From: Plasmodiophora brassicae
Taxonomy: Eukaryota > Endomyxa > Phytomyxea > Plasmodiophorida > Plasmodiophoridae
Assembly (NCBI GenBank): GCA_039704465.1
Contig: JASFAU010000011.1
Location: 310,001-374,000, forward strand
Direction of reading: 5' to 3'
DNA length: 64,000 nt
Below, piece by piece: positions 42,092-52,666 of the stretch. The position numbers were made by a program, and so were the translations under genes. Below the pieces are notes generated by a model. It was given only the letters and a program-made list of their open reading frames with translations, was not told where the DNA came from and ran no database searches. Each line of letters opens with the position of its first letter. Positions within the stretch are counted from its first letter, which is position 1.

Positions 42092-42735
42092 TTATTGCGG
42101 AGGAGACGGCCCAGGTGGCTGAGCGGCGTTGTTGTCGGGCAGCGGGGCGTCCCGCCTGGGTACGACCGCGTCCCTGGTTGTCGTTCCTAGGTCCTTGCCC
42201 GACTTGGCAATGACGCCTAGGTTCTCCTGCAGGCCGCGAACGGCGACGGATGCCTGGCCGAGCGTCTTCGACACGTCACCATGCCACTTGTCGAGGCCAG
42301 AGGCCGCCTTCTGGTGCGTGTCCGACAGAGACTGTCGCCCGTTGTCGAACATCTTCTTTGTCCAGCCGAACATGCCCCTCCACGTGCGTTTCGCCACCTC
42401 CGTCCTGTTTGTCGCCTCTGCCGACACTCTGTCGAAGGTCGATAACGCCTGACCTTTCATCTGTGATGCTGTGCTGCCCGCGTCGTGCAGCCGGCTTCGA
42501 ACCCAGAGCCCGCCCGCTGCCGTGACATTGTCGGCCGCGTTCGCCAACCGACTGATGCCCGCTGCTGCCCGCTCCTTTGTGTTCGCCAGTGTCGTGGTCA
42601 CATTCTGAACGACGACTCAGACGCTGCCATGCTGGCGTGTCAGCAATGGGGACAAACCTCGTGGTCGATGAACGCGGACGCGAACGTGCCGCCCGCGATC
42701 AGGCCAATGAAGACGCAGTAGACGCCACGAAGCAT
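42092..42735 (-). CDS. Membrane-anchored helical protein, 196 aa
   Basis: Exons 42735-42658 and 42604-42092 (53-nt intron, GTTTGT..TTCAG, phase 0). The N terminus is a TM anchor (VYCVFIGLIAGGTFASAF). The rest is a long amphipathic, Ala/Lys/Asp-rich helix region, apolipoprotein- or LEA-like, with a Pro-rich end. A small inner-membrane organiser (MICOS-like) or a stress protein are possibilities only. Confidence 0.6.
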
Positions 42736-43029
42736 GTCGGGATTAGATCTGTGCTAGGAGGGATATGGTCGTTCTTCTCGGATGCCAATAACGATTATGA
42801 AGTCTTTCCGACAATTGGCACGCGTGCCGGAACCAACCACGATCTGGTCGTGATTCACGCCTTGGCGGTCCATGGCGGGAACCCTGTCGTGGTTTCCGTC
42901 GGAACGGGTCAGGTCGCGCAACGTGTCGTCGACGTTGCTGTGGCCGGCATGATCTGTCCGTTTGCGGCTATTGCTCCAGGGGCGGGAACGAACATCGGTA
43001 TATTATCGCGAAGATAAACCCCAACCGCG
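42736..43029. other. Short interval; plus frame open
   Basis: The plus strand is open from about 42646 to 43017 (a 123-aa frame with DLVVIHALAVHGG and several Gly/Val-rich stretches). It overlaps exon 1 of the minus gene and has no supporting splice or homology. It may be a small gene or chance. Confidence 0.25.
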
Positions 43030-44215
43030 TCAGTCGGAAGATGCCACCACCGCGCCAAGTAGCGCTACTGGCACCCGAAGGGCAATACCGACGAGAGCCG
43101 ACGTGGCGATTGCCTGCCACGTCAGCGATTTGTCGTCCGGATCATGTCTTCCTGGCTCGGCACGTTCGTCCTCGCATAAAAGCCCGACGCCTGACGATAT
43201 CACGGCCTGCAATCGATCCCCGACGCCCATTGCTTTCTTCCCGGCGATCTCGACGCGACCCGCTAACAGCTGTGAAACGGGGACCCACCGTAATCGTTGG
43301 TGGCTGTAGAACTTTGCATCAGCGGGTGCCGTTGCCGGAAGGACCACCCTGCACGTGCGAACGTTAATCAAACATGTCGCGACTGCTCCGCTTAGCCGGC
43401 TAGTTACTCTAGGACGGCCAAGCGCTGGGTCCCGATCCACGTCCATTGCCGGCGGCGAGCCCGCGCCAAGATGCCCGATGCCGACCGCGACACGCACCGC
43501 GACACGCTTTTCATTGGGTCGAAATCCAGTCGCCGGTGGACGGAGTGAAGGTCAACGCGATCGGACGCGGTCTCCTTGACAAGGGCCAGCGTCGCACCAG
43601 TGGACGTATCGCGTCGAACCAGCAGGATGCCGCATAGCTCATAGTCGAGGCGGTCGGGCGGGTGAAGCGACTGTGAGGTGTACACAGTCGAGGGCGGGGC
43701 AACCAGCGCAAACTGAAGGTGCTGGAGGATTTCTGGCGTTGTCAGCAACGTCCGCGTCAGGGGCGTCATCGCTGGAATCTTCGTTGCCCTCGTGGGAGCC
43801 ACCAGGTCCAGCACGTCGATCTCCAGGGCATGCCCTTGGAACTTGACGTCAAGCGCCTCACCCATCTTGCATTGGACCTTCACACGAAGCGTCACACAGA
43901 CCAGGTCACGTTTCGTTCAGAGTGGCGCCTTACCGGCTGGAAGAACACGGTGATGTTGCCGACAACGCAGTCCTGTGTGCGATACCGTTGGCGATCTCTG
44001 AAACAGCGGATAAGGGTTGATGGAAGATCGTAAGCGTCCAAGGCGGTCACGGCGTGATCGACGATATCGTCGTCGGATAATGGTTCCGAGTGCGACGAGG
44101 GCGATGCTGGGATTGAAGGCACCGTGAAGGCGCTTTGGCGGGCTGGGCGGAACAGGACAACGTGCGCTCGCGTGGGTCGGAAGACGTACAGGATGACGGC
44201 CAGTTCCTGACGCAT
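43030..44215 (-). CDS. Orphan tail-anchored protein, four exons or so
   Basis: ATG 44215 (MRQELAVILYVFRPTRAH). Exon 1 continues to RRHSERN, joined by GTGACC..GTGAAG to VQCKMGEALDVKFQGHALEI. A middle exon holds YELCGILLVRRDTSTGATLA and ends near 43500. The last exon runs from about VLPATAPADAKFYSHQRLRW to a C-terminal hydrophobic helix (ALVGIALRVPVALLGAVVAS) suitable as a tail anchor. The beta-rich middle and C-terminal anchor suggest an organelle outer-membrane protein. Family unknown. Confidence 0.55.
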
Positions 44216-44292
44216 GGCGACGCCTTGCCTAGATTCGCCAATGAAGAAGTACGATCGGGCAATGCGGTGACCTGGCGATCGTAGCCATGGGT

Positions 44293-44891
44293 TTATTGAG
44301 CGACAGGCTGTTCCGGTTGGGCGGTGGACGGGACCGCGACGGTTTGTACGGGTAGGGAGCGCAGATGATTCTGATAGTCGACAATGGACCAGCTTGTTGG
44401 TTCGGTCAGCAGCAGGCTGTCGGTGATGCGAGGCGTGAAGTCGTAGAACAGCCTGCCTGCACCGGGCGCGTCCTTCTGTCCCCCGCGGTACCCGCACTGT
44501 GTCAGGGTGGACCACATCGACGTGATCTCGTTGCTGAGATTCGGAGGGTCTTTGAACAGCTTGAGGCCATCTGTGGCAGGCTGATGGTCAGTAAGGTGCC
44601 AGTACGCACAGGGACGCTGGACGGACCGATGCTCCCGGTTTTCTCTTGAATGATGCGAGCGATGGTGTGCATGGTGCTGTCGGCGCGCACGAGCACCGTG
44701 AAGTGCATGTGGGCCCAGTTCACCAGGGCGATGTCGAGACGGACCCAGTCCGTCTTCGCCGCCAGCATCTGGGCGTCATCGTGCAGCGCGTGGAACGCGT
44801 GTGCTGACACGAAATTCGCGTCGGAATCCGATTTGCTCTTCGACGATTTCCCCTTCGACTTCCCCTTCGACTTCTTCGCCTTCTTCGCCAT
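44293..44891 (-). CDS. Protein with ubiquitin-like domain and Lys-rich N terminus
   Basis: ATG 44891 (MAKKAKKSKGKSKGKSSKSK). A 56-nt intron (GTCCGT..CCACAG) joins EKTGSI to DGLKLFKDPPNLSNE in phase. Residues about 55-125 look like a ubiquitin-like fold: HFTVLVRADSTMHTIARIIQEKTG, then KLFKD, then LTQCGYRGG. The tail (GGQKDAPGAGRLFYDF..) is not conserved to my knowledge. The product is about 180 aa. Domain call is by pattern; the role is unknown. Confidence 0.55.
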
Positions 44892-45222
44892 CCCTTAGCC
44901 TAACCGACCAGGTACCCGCCGCGATCGCATACACCGGCAGATTCAGTTTACATATCATGGAAACGGGAGATATTCTACCTATTGCACATCGCCAGTTCGT
45001 CCGTACACTTACGGCGGTCACTTCGTCCCACCTCTACCGAACGCGTTTGTACTGCAACGCGGCTACCTACTCTGGAGAGACTCCTCGATCCTCGCCCAAA
45101 ACATGCAGGTTCGCCGGACCTTTTTGGACAAAGACTCGCAGCCCGGCGGCGATCGCAGTAGCTGTACGGGGGTGCCTCCTCCTGCATTCGAGTCTCGTGC
45201 CGCGGCTGCGTTTGTGTACCGG
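44892..45222. promoter_or_regulatory. Divergent intergenic region: UBL gene (-) and kinesin (+)
   Basis: 331 bp between the two ATGs. An open plus frame crosses it but has no ATG in good context other than 45223. No TATA box seen. Confidence 0.35.
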
Positions 45223-48037
45223 ATGGCGACCGCACAGCGGGTTCGACGCGGGCGTGCTGGAGACGTTTATATTGGGAAGGACGGTGGTGGCGGTGTACGG
45301 GTCGTTGTACGTGTTCGCCCGCCGCGGTCAGAGACGGATGGGCGATGCGTCGATGTGGATTCCGCAGCGCGCACGTTGCTGTTGAAGGAGCGCAACGAGA
45401 ATTCCTTCGGGAAGGTTTCCGAGAATCAGTATCTGTATAAGTACGTAATCCGCTGTGTGACTTGAGACCTGGAGGTTGATGGGAATCTCTGCAAGGTTTG
45501 ATGGCGTCTACGATATCACTTCTACACAAGAAGAAATTTTCGAAAACGAAGTCCGCCATTCCGTTGATAAGGCATTCGAAGGATTCAACGCAACCATCCT
45601 TGCATATGGAAGTCAGTCTACTACAATCGCGTCCAATGCTCGCCTCCAACTAACTACGCTGTGCATGTAGTAACTGGTGGCGGAAAGGTACCATTTCCGT
45701 ATTCACCGCATGCTTTGGATTCACGTGCCTACCAATAGACCTTTACTATGATGGGAAAACCTGGGAACGAAGGTCCGCAGATCGGCAGGGTTTGCTGTGT
45801 CACCTGTTCTCATGGTCAGTGTTTGCAGGGATCATTCCTCGGGTCGTTGCGCACACGCTTCGTTTGAAGTCTAATCTGGAAGCACAGCAGCCTGGGGTCA
45901 ACGTCGAGGTTACCTTCCAGTTTCTTGAGATTTGTAAAGAAAAGGTTGGGACTGCGATGGGTTCTCATTATATGGAACATGACGTCTGCGCTAGGCGAAT
46001 GATCTTTGCGATCCGACGAGAAAGGATCTTCCACTGCGTGAGACGGCCGATAAGAAGATCGTGGTTTCGAATCTGTCGAAGGTATATTCGGAACGGCAAG
46101 CCACTTGCGTTCTCAATTTGAACGGGATGTACAGGTGACTATTGGCGGCGTCGATGATTTTGAAAAGGCGTACTTGAGAGGACTCTCGAATCGGACAACG
46201 GAGAGTACAAAATTGAATGCATCGTCGTCAAGAAGTCATGCAGTTGTCATGCTTCAAGTCAGGATCGCTTTCGGGCGTCTAACGTATCCCGTGAGAGTGA
46301 CACTCTTACTCAGATTTCTTATCAAGAGCACGGAGCTCATTCTGGCCGAACAGTGAACAGCAAGATCCAACTGATCGACCTTGCTGGCAGTGAAGACAAT
46401 CGCCTCACTGGAAACAAGGGTTACATTGCCATTAGGTCGCATCGAATGTGAAAACGCTCATGCTTGCTTTTCAGGCGAGCGATTGTCAGAAAGTAGCGCG
46501 ATCAACAAGTCCTTATTTGTCCTTGGCAATGTGATCCGCGCGTTGAATTCAAAGCAGGTAAGATATTGTATTTCTCCGCGTCGATCTGCTGACCATCTGT
46601 GCACAGAATCGCATTCCGTTCCGCGATTCTAAGATAACTCGATGTAGGCGATGCTATCGTTGCGGTTTGCCCGTTGTTTAATTTCTACACCGTCTTCCAG
46701 TGCTCCAAGACAGCCTCGGTGGAACCGCCTACAGTACCTTGATCTGTGCCATCCCTCCTGGCTACGCCGATTTCTTCTCTACAAATGCAACACTTAACTT
46801 TGCAACAAATTCCAGATGCATTGAGAACCAAGTCGTTGCGCATATTGGTACAACAGTCTCCAGAAGGCTGCTCCCACAATGGCCTGAATCAAGTTTGTAC
46901 TGTGCAGTCATTCCAGGCGACTTTGCCGCCCAAGAGAATGTAGTATCGCAGAGACGTATCGGTTATGAGCAGTCGACTCGTAGCGAGTCTCCAGTTGCAA
47001 CAGGTCACGACCCGTCTCTGAACGTTGTGTCTCCACTGAATCTTCGTTCAAACAGATAGCGCTGCGACGAAACGAAAGTCAAAAGAAACGTATGATGAGA
47101 CATCCGTTACAAAGAAACCTCGCGTAACCAGCGTGGTTCATGTCGTGATGCATGGGATCTTATGGCGGATTGTAGGTTGGCGTTTCGAAGCCAGAATCTG
47201 TGGCGCCTCGTTCTTCGAGACAACAATCGGGATCGACTAGCGTGCAAAGACAAGAATCGACGGCGACGCATGTATCCAGACAGGAATCGGCCGCCGAGGC
47301 CATCGCCAATAACGGGAAGAAGGAACTTGCCAAGTACTTTATTACGGAGGCGAAAGCACTCCTGAAGGGCGGGAACCCGTTTGATGCACTTGTATTATTC
47401 AAGCAGGCTAGGGAACTTCTTCCGAGTGATAGCCCGATTATGGGCCTTATCGACGACAAAATTGCCGACGTTGAGGCGCGATGCGAGGGTGAGGAACGCA
47501 GGCAGGTATGGTTGGTCCCTTTGGCTCCCATAAGGTTCACCAGGTTTACCCGTGCTTTCCAGCGCCTGGTGGATGAGGAGATCAATACCGCTTTGCTCAG
47601 TCCTGCAAAGAATCCATTGCCTGGGAATGTTGTACGCGAAACCAATCGCAGAGCAGACCCATGCTTCTCAAAAGGTTACGACGACGGTGAGGTCGATGAA
47701 GAAAATATGGCACCGGTTCAGACCAGCAACAAGCCAACATCCATATTGTCGTTAGCCAGCGTTTCCCGGTCCTCTATCGATTCGGCGACGTTTCTTCAGG
47801 CTCTGAACAATGCGGACCTCAAAGAGCTCTGCAAATACGCCACTATCGGCAAGCAGATTGCCAGCAAGATCATTCAGTGCAGAAGTACGTCGGGTCCTTT
47901 CGAATCGGTACAGGGTGTTGCCAGTGTCTTCTGCAGCCTAGCTAAGCATTCCCACTTTGCAGATCGCCGACCTTACCCGCATTGGAAAGTCGGCAAACTG
48001 GGTTGCTGCTCTAAAGGAGAAAAACTCGATTCGATGA
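45223..48037 (+). CDS. KIF22: Kinesin-10 (KIF22-like) motor with C-terminal HhH
   Basis: ATG 45223. The motor domain is split into many small exons. GVRVVVRVRPP, FDGVYD, ILAYG and then a 17-nt exon (45671-45687) build the P loop as GITGGGKT. Next come FTMMGKPGNEG joined to IIPRVV, LNASSSRSHAVV (switch I), LIDLAGSEDN (switch II), NKSLFVLGNVIRAL, NRIPFRDSKITR joined to LLQDSLGGTAYS. After a neck and Lys-rich, NLS-like stretch (TKRKSKET), the C terminus has ADLKELCKYATIGKQIASKII, a helix-hairpin-helix, and ends in IADLTRIGKSANWVAAL. KIF22-type motors bind chromosomes and drive polar ejection. Base composition is more AT-rich than in neighbours. Confidence 0.9.
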
Positions 48038-48117
48038 GATATAAAGACTGTCTATATTATACATGGCTACCCTTGTTTTGCCATCCAGACAACATTTCGG
48101 TCAAGCTGACTCAAGCA

Positions 48118-50582
48118 TCACGATGTGGTATTTACTGGTACATGTGCCCGTATCCGATTCAGAGCAGACATGGCCGCTCGCTTCTCAGCTTGGCGCTTCG
48201 ACGATCCAGAACCCTCCCCAATAAGTTCGTTCTTGAAGAGAACGTGCACCTTGAACGATACGTCATGATCTGGGCCGGTTCTCTCCACGACATCGTACAC
48301 GGGAGCGGCGTTGCTTTCACGAGTCAGGGCTTGGAAGTGCTGCTGAAGCTGGTTTTTCGGGCACAACAAGTCAATGTCATCCTGATCCAGTATGTCATCG
48401 ATGTCCTTGAAGATATGCTGGCAGATGAAGCTCCGACAACGTGCAAGGTTGGATCCCAGATATACCGCTCCAATGATGGCTTCAACGGCGTCTGCAATAC
48501 TGACAGCAACGTTAGCGACACCAACTTCCAGGTAACAACGCACAACGCTCACAGCTTAATCTGGTCCGAGTTCGCCTTACGCACAAGGTACTCGAGCAGG
48601 CCATGATCGAGTGCTATTCTGTGGAGATGTTCGTTCTTGACGAGTCCTGACCGGACCAGCGTCAAGGTGCGCTCTTCCAGCTCAGGGAACCCGTCAATCA
48701 GCAGCTGAGATACGATTAACTGCAGAACGGAATCGCCTAGAAGCTCGAGACGTTGTTGGTGCCAACCGCCCAGAGCCTGATCGAGAAGATGATCTTGCAA
48801 GAACTCGATCGACAGTTTCTCCTTTAGCTCAGCAAGCTGTTGTCTGTGTTGCGACGATCAGTACTCCCTCACAAATTGCAGTCAGGTGAGCATGTTACCG
48901 CCGACTAGGAGACAGGGGCTGAAGGTCAGCAGTTACTGTACGTTCGTCGATACGCGCGGCATTCCAGGCATTCTGCTCCAGCTCAGAGCCGCTGAACAGC
49001 AGCATCGACAGCATCCTTCGACATTCGGCCAGTCCAATGCATGAGAACACGCAGCCGAACACGGTTGTAACGGCACTTGCGGCGACCGAGTCGGGAAGGA
49101 TATCCAGAAAGCCTATGTGCCGCGTTAGCACCATATGCAGGAGCACGCTGCAATTCAGACCTGGTGAGGAAGATAGAATAGCACGATTGAGGTCCAGGTC
49201 CTTCGCCCACCGGATGAACTGCTTGAAAGTTAGCAGACGAGAACGTTTGATGGACAGTTCGCCTTCGTCATCGTGGGAGAACAGCGCGAACAAATGAGAG
49301 TTGACCACGAGCCTGGACCACAAATAAGAACCCTTCAAGACGACAAGCGCCAGGCGGACGAACCCAAGAACAGCGCTGCCCAGAAACGACTGACGGTAGA
49401 ATTCCAGGCCCTGCGGGTTGCTGTTCGGGTCTTCAGTGGACACGGGCTCGTCAACGAATCGTGACCATTCGAATGAGACAGGGCCACTGGTGTCCCACAC
49501 AAAATCGCAACGCTGCCGGACTGTGGTACATGATCAGCAATCGAACTCATCTGGCACGCACGGGGACATACGCTCACTGTAGTTGTGAAGCCGAACGTAA
49601 CACGAAGACAGCTTGACGGACCTGTGAATCAGCGCCCGCCGAAACGACTCGGTGTAGGACGAGCCGATTTTCAGCGTGTGCAGCAACGCCTCGACACGAC
49701 AGAGATGCCTTAAATGGGGAACTGGAATGAAGGTGTGAATACATAACCGACACCAGAATAACGATTCACGTCGTTACCTAAATGCAGGAATGCGAACGCG
49801 TAGTTCATCACGTCAGCTTTGACGCGCATATCGTGGCACAGCTCAGGCACGAGAAATCGAGGTGCTTGGAGAACGTCTTCCCCAGACGACGTATGGCAAT
49901 GTTTGGCGACCACCTGCCGCGTATTCGCGACGTTTTTCAGGAAGGTCAGGTTCGCAACGGTCAGGTCAGAGCAGATCGCATCAACACGGTAGAAGTTCGA
50001 GGTCTGCGTGCAGTGCACAATGGTGCCCGCCAGCATTAACGACGCCTCTTCAAACGCCATTATCTACACAGGGATCGTTTCAGAACCTCGGCACGAGCGG
50101 ATTAACGCAGATGGCAGTACGTTCAGCAGGGCAGAGAGACGAGCGAGTAGGGTGGGTGGCCTCTGATCGAAACGTAGAGCTCGTTCAACCTGTTCTGGCG
50201 ACAAATACCGATGGCCGTTCACGAACAACGGGAACAGTGCGAAATCGCGGCCGGTCTTCATGGATGGGACAATCCGGCACATGGGGGCGACGTCGTCCAG
50301 ACCCATGCCCAGCAACTTGGAATACATCCAATCGGTTATCTGCTGGACCTTGGTGCAATGGACCATATCCCAGGCGTCAAACGCGGGCGATCTGGTGAAA
50401 ACGGCGACCTGATCGACGGAGGCGAACCGGATCCGGACGCGCTCCGGCAGAGGAGCGCGCGCCGGGACACAGACCGCCACGCCGTCGAACGTGTACGCGC
50501 AGTCGTCGACGCAGACCGTCGTAGGCGCAATCGGCGCTGCATTCCGCGACGCAATCAGCCGGCAGTGATACGCCGACGACAT
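48118..50582 (-). CDS. Helicase-less Dicer-like protein: PAZ, two RNase III domains, dsRBD
   Basis: ATG 50582. After about 170 unassigned residues, a PAZ-like module has FYRVDAICSDLTV and RFLVPELCHD, the latter typical of Dicer. RNase III-a follows, with FRRALIHRSV and GLEFYRQSFLGSAVL. Its second signature is SVAASAVTTVFGC. RNase III-b is intact: RLELLGDSVLQ and IADAVEAIIGAVYL keep Glu, Asp, Asp and Glu. A C-terminal dsRBD (PKNQLQQHFQAL to GSSKRQAEKRAAMSAL) ends the protein. In-phase splices: FLHL/VPHLRHLCRVEALL, and SPSRR/QQLAELKEKLS by GTAACA..ACACAG. There is no helicase or DUF283. Domain III-a aligns in register but has lost three of four catalytic acids. RNA processing, probably small-RNA production, is the inferred role. 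Confidence 0.8.
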
Positions 50583-50635
50583 GGCCTGCAGCGCGACCGA
50601 CCGCAGCTGCAGCCGCCTGCAGTTGCGTTGTGACA

Positions 50636-50645
50636 CTATAAATAG
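50636..50645. promoter_or_regulatory. TATA-box candidate in a 89-bp divergent promoter
   Basis: CTATAAATAG lies between TANGO2 (start 50672, +) and the Dicer-like gene (start 50582, -). It is 27 bp from the TANGO2 ATG. Its reverse complement is also TATA-like (CTATTTATAG), so it could serve either direction. Confidence 0.5.
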
Positions 50646-50671
50646 ATAGTGCGCGGGCGGCACTTGCGCCG

Positions 50672-51457
50672 ATGTGCATCGTCGGGGTGGCGATCGACTG
50701 CGCCCCCGGCGTCCGGCTCGTGTTGCTGTCGAACAGGGACGAGGCGTTCGCGAGGCCGACGGCGCCGTGGTCCGTCTGGGACGAGGGCGGCGTGGTCGGC
50801 GGGCGCGATCTGGAACGCGGTGGGTCGTGGCTGGCGTTCGCGGCGGCGGACCCGTTGCGGTTCGCGGCCGTCACCAATGTCCGGCATGGGCCAGCGGTGC
50901 GCTCGCCCAGCAAACGATCCCGAGGGCTGATCGTCGCCGATTTCCTGCGCGGGTCGCGTTCGCCGTCCGAATTCGTCGCGTCATTGTCTCCGGCTGATTA
51001 CGATGGCGTCAACGTTCTCGTCAGCGACGCTGGTGAGACCATCGTCTGGTCGTCGACGACAGGTCGATCGCATCGCCTGGGCCCAGGAATACACGCGGTA
51101 TGCAATGCCAGCTTCGGCGACGATGCGTCCTGGCCGAAGGTCGTCAAAGTCAAGGCGGGCCTGGCCGCGACGTTGCACCGATCGACCGAGGCCCACAACG
51201 ACGACCTGGACGCTCTAGAATCGATCCTCCTGGACAAAACCGTGCCTGACGACGACCAGCTGCCGGACACGGGCGTCGGGCTGGACACGGAACGGTTCCT
51301 CGCTCCCGTCTTCATCGCCGGGTCCCGTTACGGCACCAGGACGTCCACCGTCGTCGTCGTCCACAGCAACGGCAGCGCGGTCGCCCGCGAGACCACGTTC
51401 CTCGCTGCTGGTCAGCCGAAAGCAACTGTCCGATTTCAATGGAAACGCGCATCTTGA
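50672..51457 (+). CDS. TANGO2: TANGO2-family NRDE protein
   Basis: Single exon, 261 aa, ATG 50672. The family's start is conserved: Met-Cys-Ile followed by a strand and the NRDE motif (LVLLSNRDEAFARPT). Further matches are GGSWLAF, the TNVRHG region, VWSSTTGRSHRL and SRYGTRTSTVVVV near the end. TANGO2 proteins are Ntn-hydrolase-like in fold and are linked to mitochondrial or ER lipid and heme handling; biochemical role is unsettled. No signal peptide. Codons are strongly G/C-ending. Confidence 0.9.
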   Translation: MCIVGVAIDCAPGVRLVLLSNRDEAFARPTAPWSVWDEGGVVGGRDLERGGSWLAFAAADPLRFAAVTNVRHGPAVRSPSKRSRGLIVADFLRGSRSPSEFVASLSPADYDGVNVLVSDAGETIVWSSTTGRSHRLGPGIHAVCNASFGDDASWPKVVKVKAGLAATLHRSTEAHNDDLDALESILLDKTVPDDDQLPDTGVGLDTERFLAPVFIAGSRYGTRTSTVVVVHSNGSAVARETTFLAAGQPKATVRFQWKRAS

Positions 51458-51709
51458 TTACGTGACGGCGCCTGAAAACTGACGGTTGCCGGCATCCAAG
51501 TCGCATCCAGCACCTCCCGATCGGGTTCGCTGTTCGTTCCAGCCTATGTAGGAGATGCCCAGTAGCTGGTGGCCGTGTGGTTCCACGTCTGGGCAATTGT
51601 CGCACAGGAGTCGGCCTTCGATACGATCGTCGCATTGGTAGACGGCTCCCACGTGCAGTAGCAGCATCCCGAACGACGATGTCCCGCCCGGTGTGTGCCG
51701 CCGACCCAT
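51458..51709 (-). CDS. Hypothetical 83-aa protein with CxxC
   Basis: ATG 51709 (MGRRHTPGGTSSFGM). The frame reads through GAVYQCDDRIEGRLLCDNCPD and ends in TGA/TAA-type stop at 51458; codons look coding. The Cys pair CDNC could bind metal. Its stop lies 1 bp after the end of TANGO2 on the other strand. No family is recognised, and upstream exons are possible. Confidence 0.4.
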   Translation of the reverse strand: MGRRHTPGGTSSFGMLLLHVGAVYQCDDRIEGRLLCDNCPDVEPHGHQLLGISYIGWNEQRTRSGGAGCDLDAGNRQFSGAVT

Positions 51710-51773
51710 CGTCGGCGGGACGGCCGCTCTAATCTGATGAAAGCGGACTTCGTGGGCCGCGGGCGCCAGTCGA

Positions 51774-52666
51774 ATGGATCCGGGCGGCAGCGATGCCCGG
51801 GACAGCGGCGCGCCGGCGCCGTCGTTCGACCGGTCGGTGCTCGATGCGATCCAGACGATCCGGGCGACGGTGGACACGCTGGAGATGTCGGTCGAGGCCA
51901 TCGACCTGAAACTGGCCGAGCTGTTCGGCCTGCAGGCGGAGAGGTCGAAGCCAGCGCTGCTGTCGTCGCCCGCGCTCCTGACCGGCTCGGTACGACCCCC
52001 ATCGCCGAGAGCGTGCTGTGGACCTACCCTGACCTGATGACGTAGAGACCGCCGTCGCCTGAACGACACGACGCCAGAAGCGATCGTCCTGCCGGCGCGC
52101 CGAGGACGGCGTTTGAAACCCTGAAGGATGTGCTGAAGTCGATTCCCTCTCGACACGTAACGTGTCTGTGTGCATCGGGTGCCCCGGCGTGTATGCTAAC
52201 GGTCAGGTCGACAGGGATCCGTCAACAACGTGTACGATGAGATCAAGGCGTTCGTTGCGTTGAACGTCGCCGTAGTGGACGACGTCACGCCAACGGTCAT
52301 CTTGGACGAGAACCTTCTTCCTTGTCAGTGTGTACGGCTGGGTGCGGATGCGCCCCGTTGGCTGAGCAAAGCACAGACCTTCGCGCGTCATCGTCCAGCG
52401 CCGGACGACCATCCCTGCACACGCGTATATGGGGCCAGATGATGACCATCGCGGGCCTGTCCGCCAGTGACACGAAACGCGCCCTGAAGCGGCTGATCGA
52501 CGCACACTATCGCACCCTGAAACGCAAACCGTCGCCGATCGACAGCGTCCCGGCATCCATGCTGAGTCTGGCGGACACGCTGAGGAGCGGCGGTTTCGCG
52601 CGGCACGAACAACACGCTGACGTCAACGCCGATCCGGATCCGACATTCCACAGTGTCGCCCAATAA
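51774..52666 (+). CDS. Orphan 223-aa protein, four exons
   Basis: Exons 51774-51989, 52046-52156, 52215-52331 and 52439-52666 join in phase 0 throughout. Intron ends are GTACGA..CGTAG, GTAACG..GACAG and GTACGG..GCCAG. The N terminus has a coiled coil (IRATVDTLEMSVEAIDLKLAELFG). The middle has a helix (AFETLKDVLKSIP) and strand-rich NVAVVDDVTPTVILDE. The last exon contains TKRALKRLIDAHYRTLKRK. The joint reading of four frames is the main support. No family is recognised. Confidence 0.6.
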
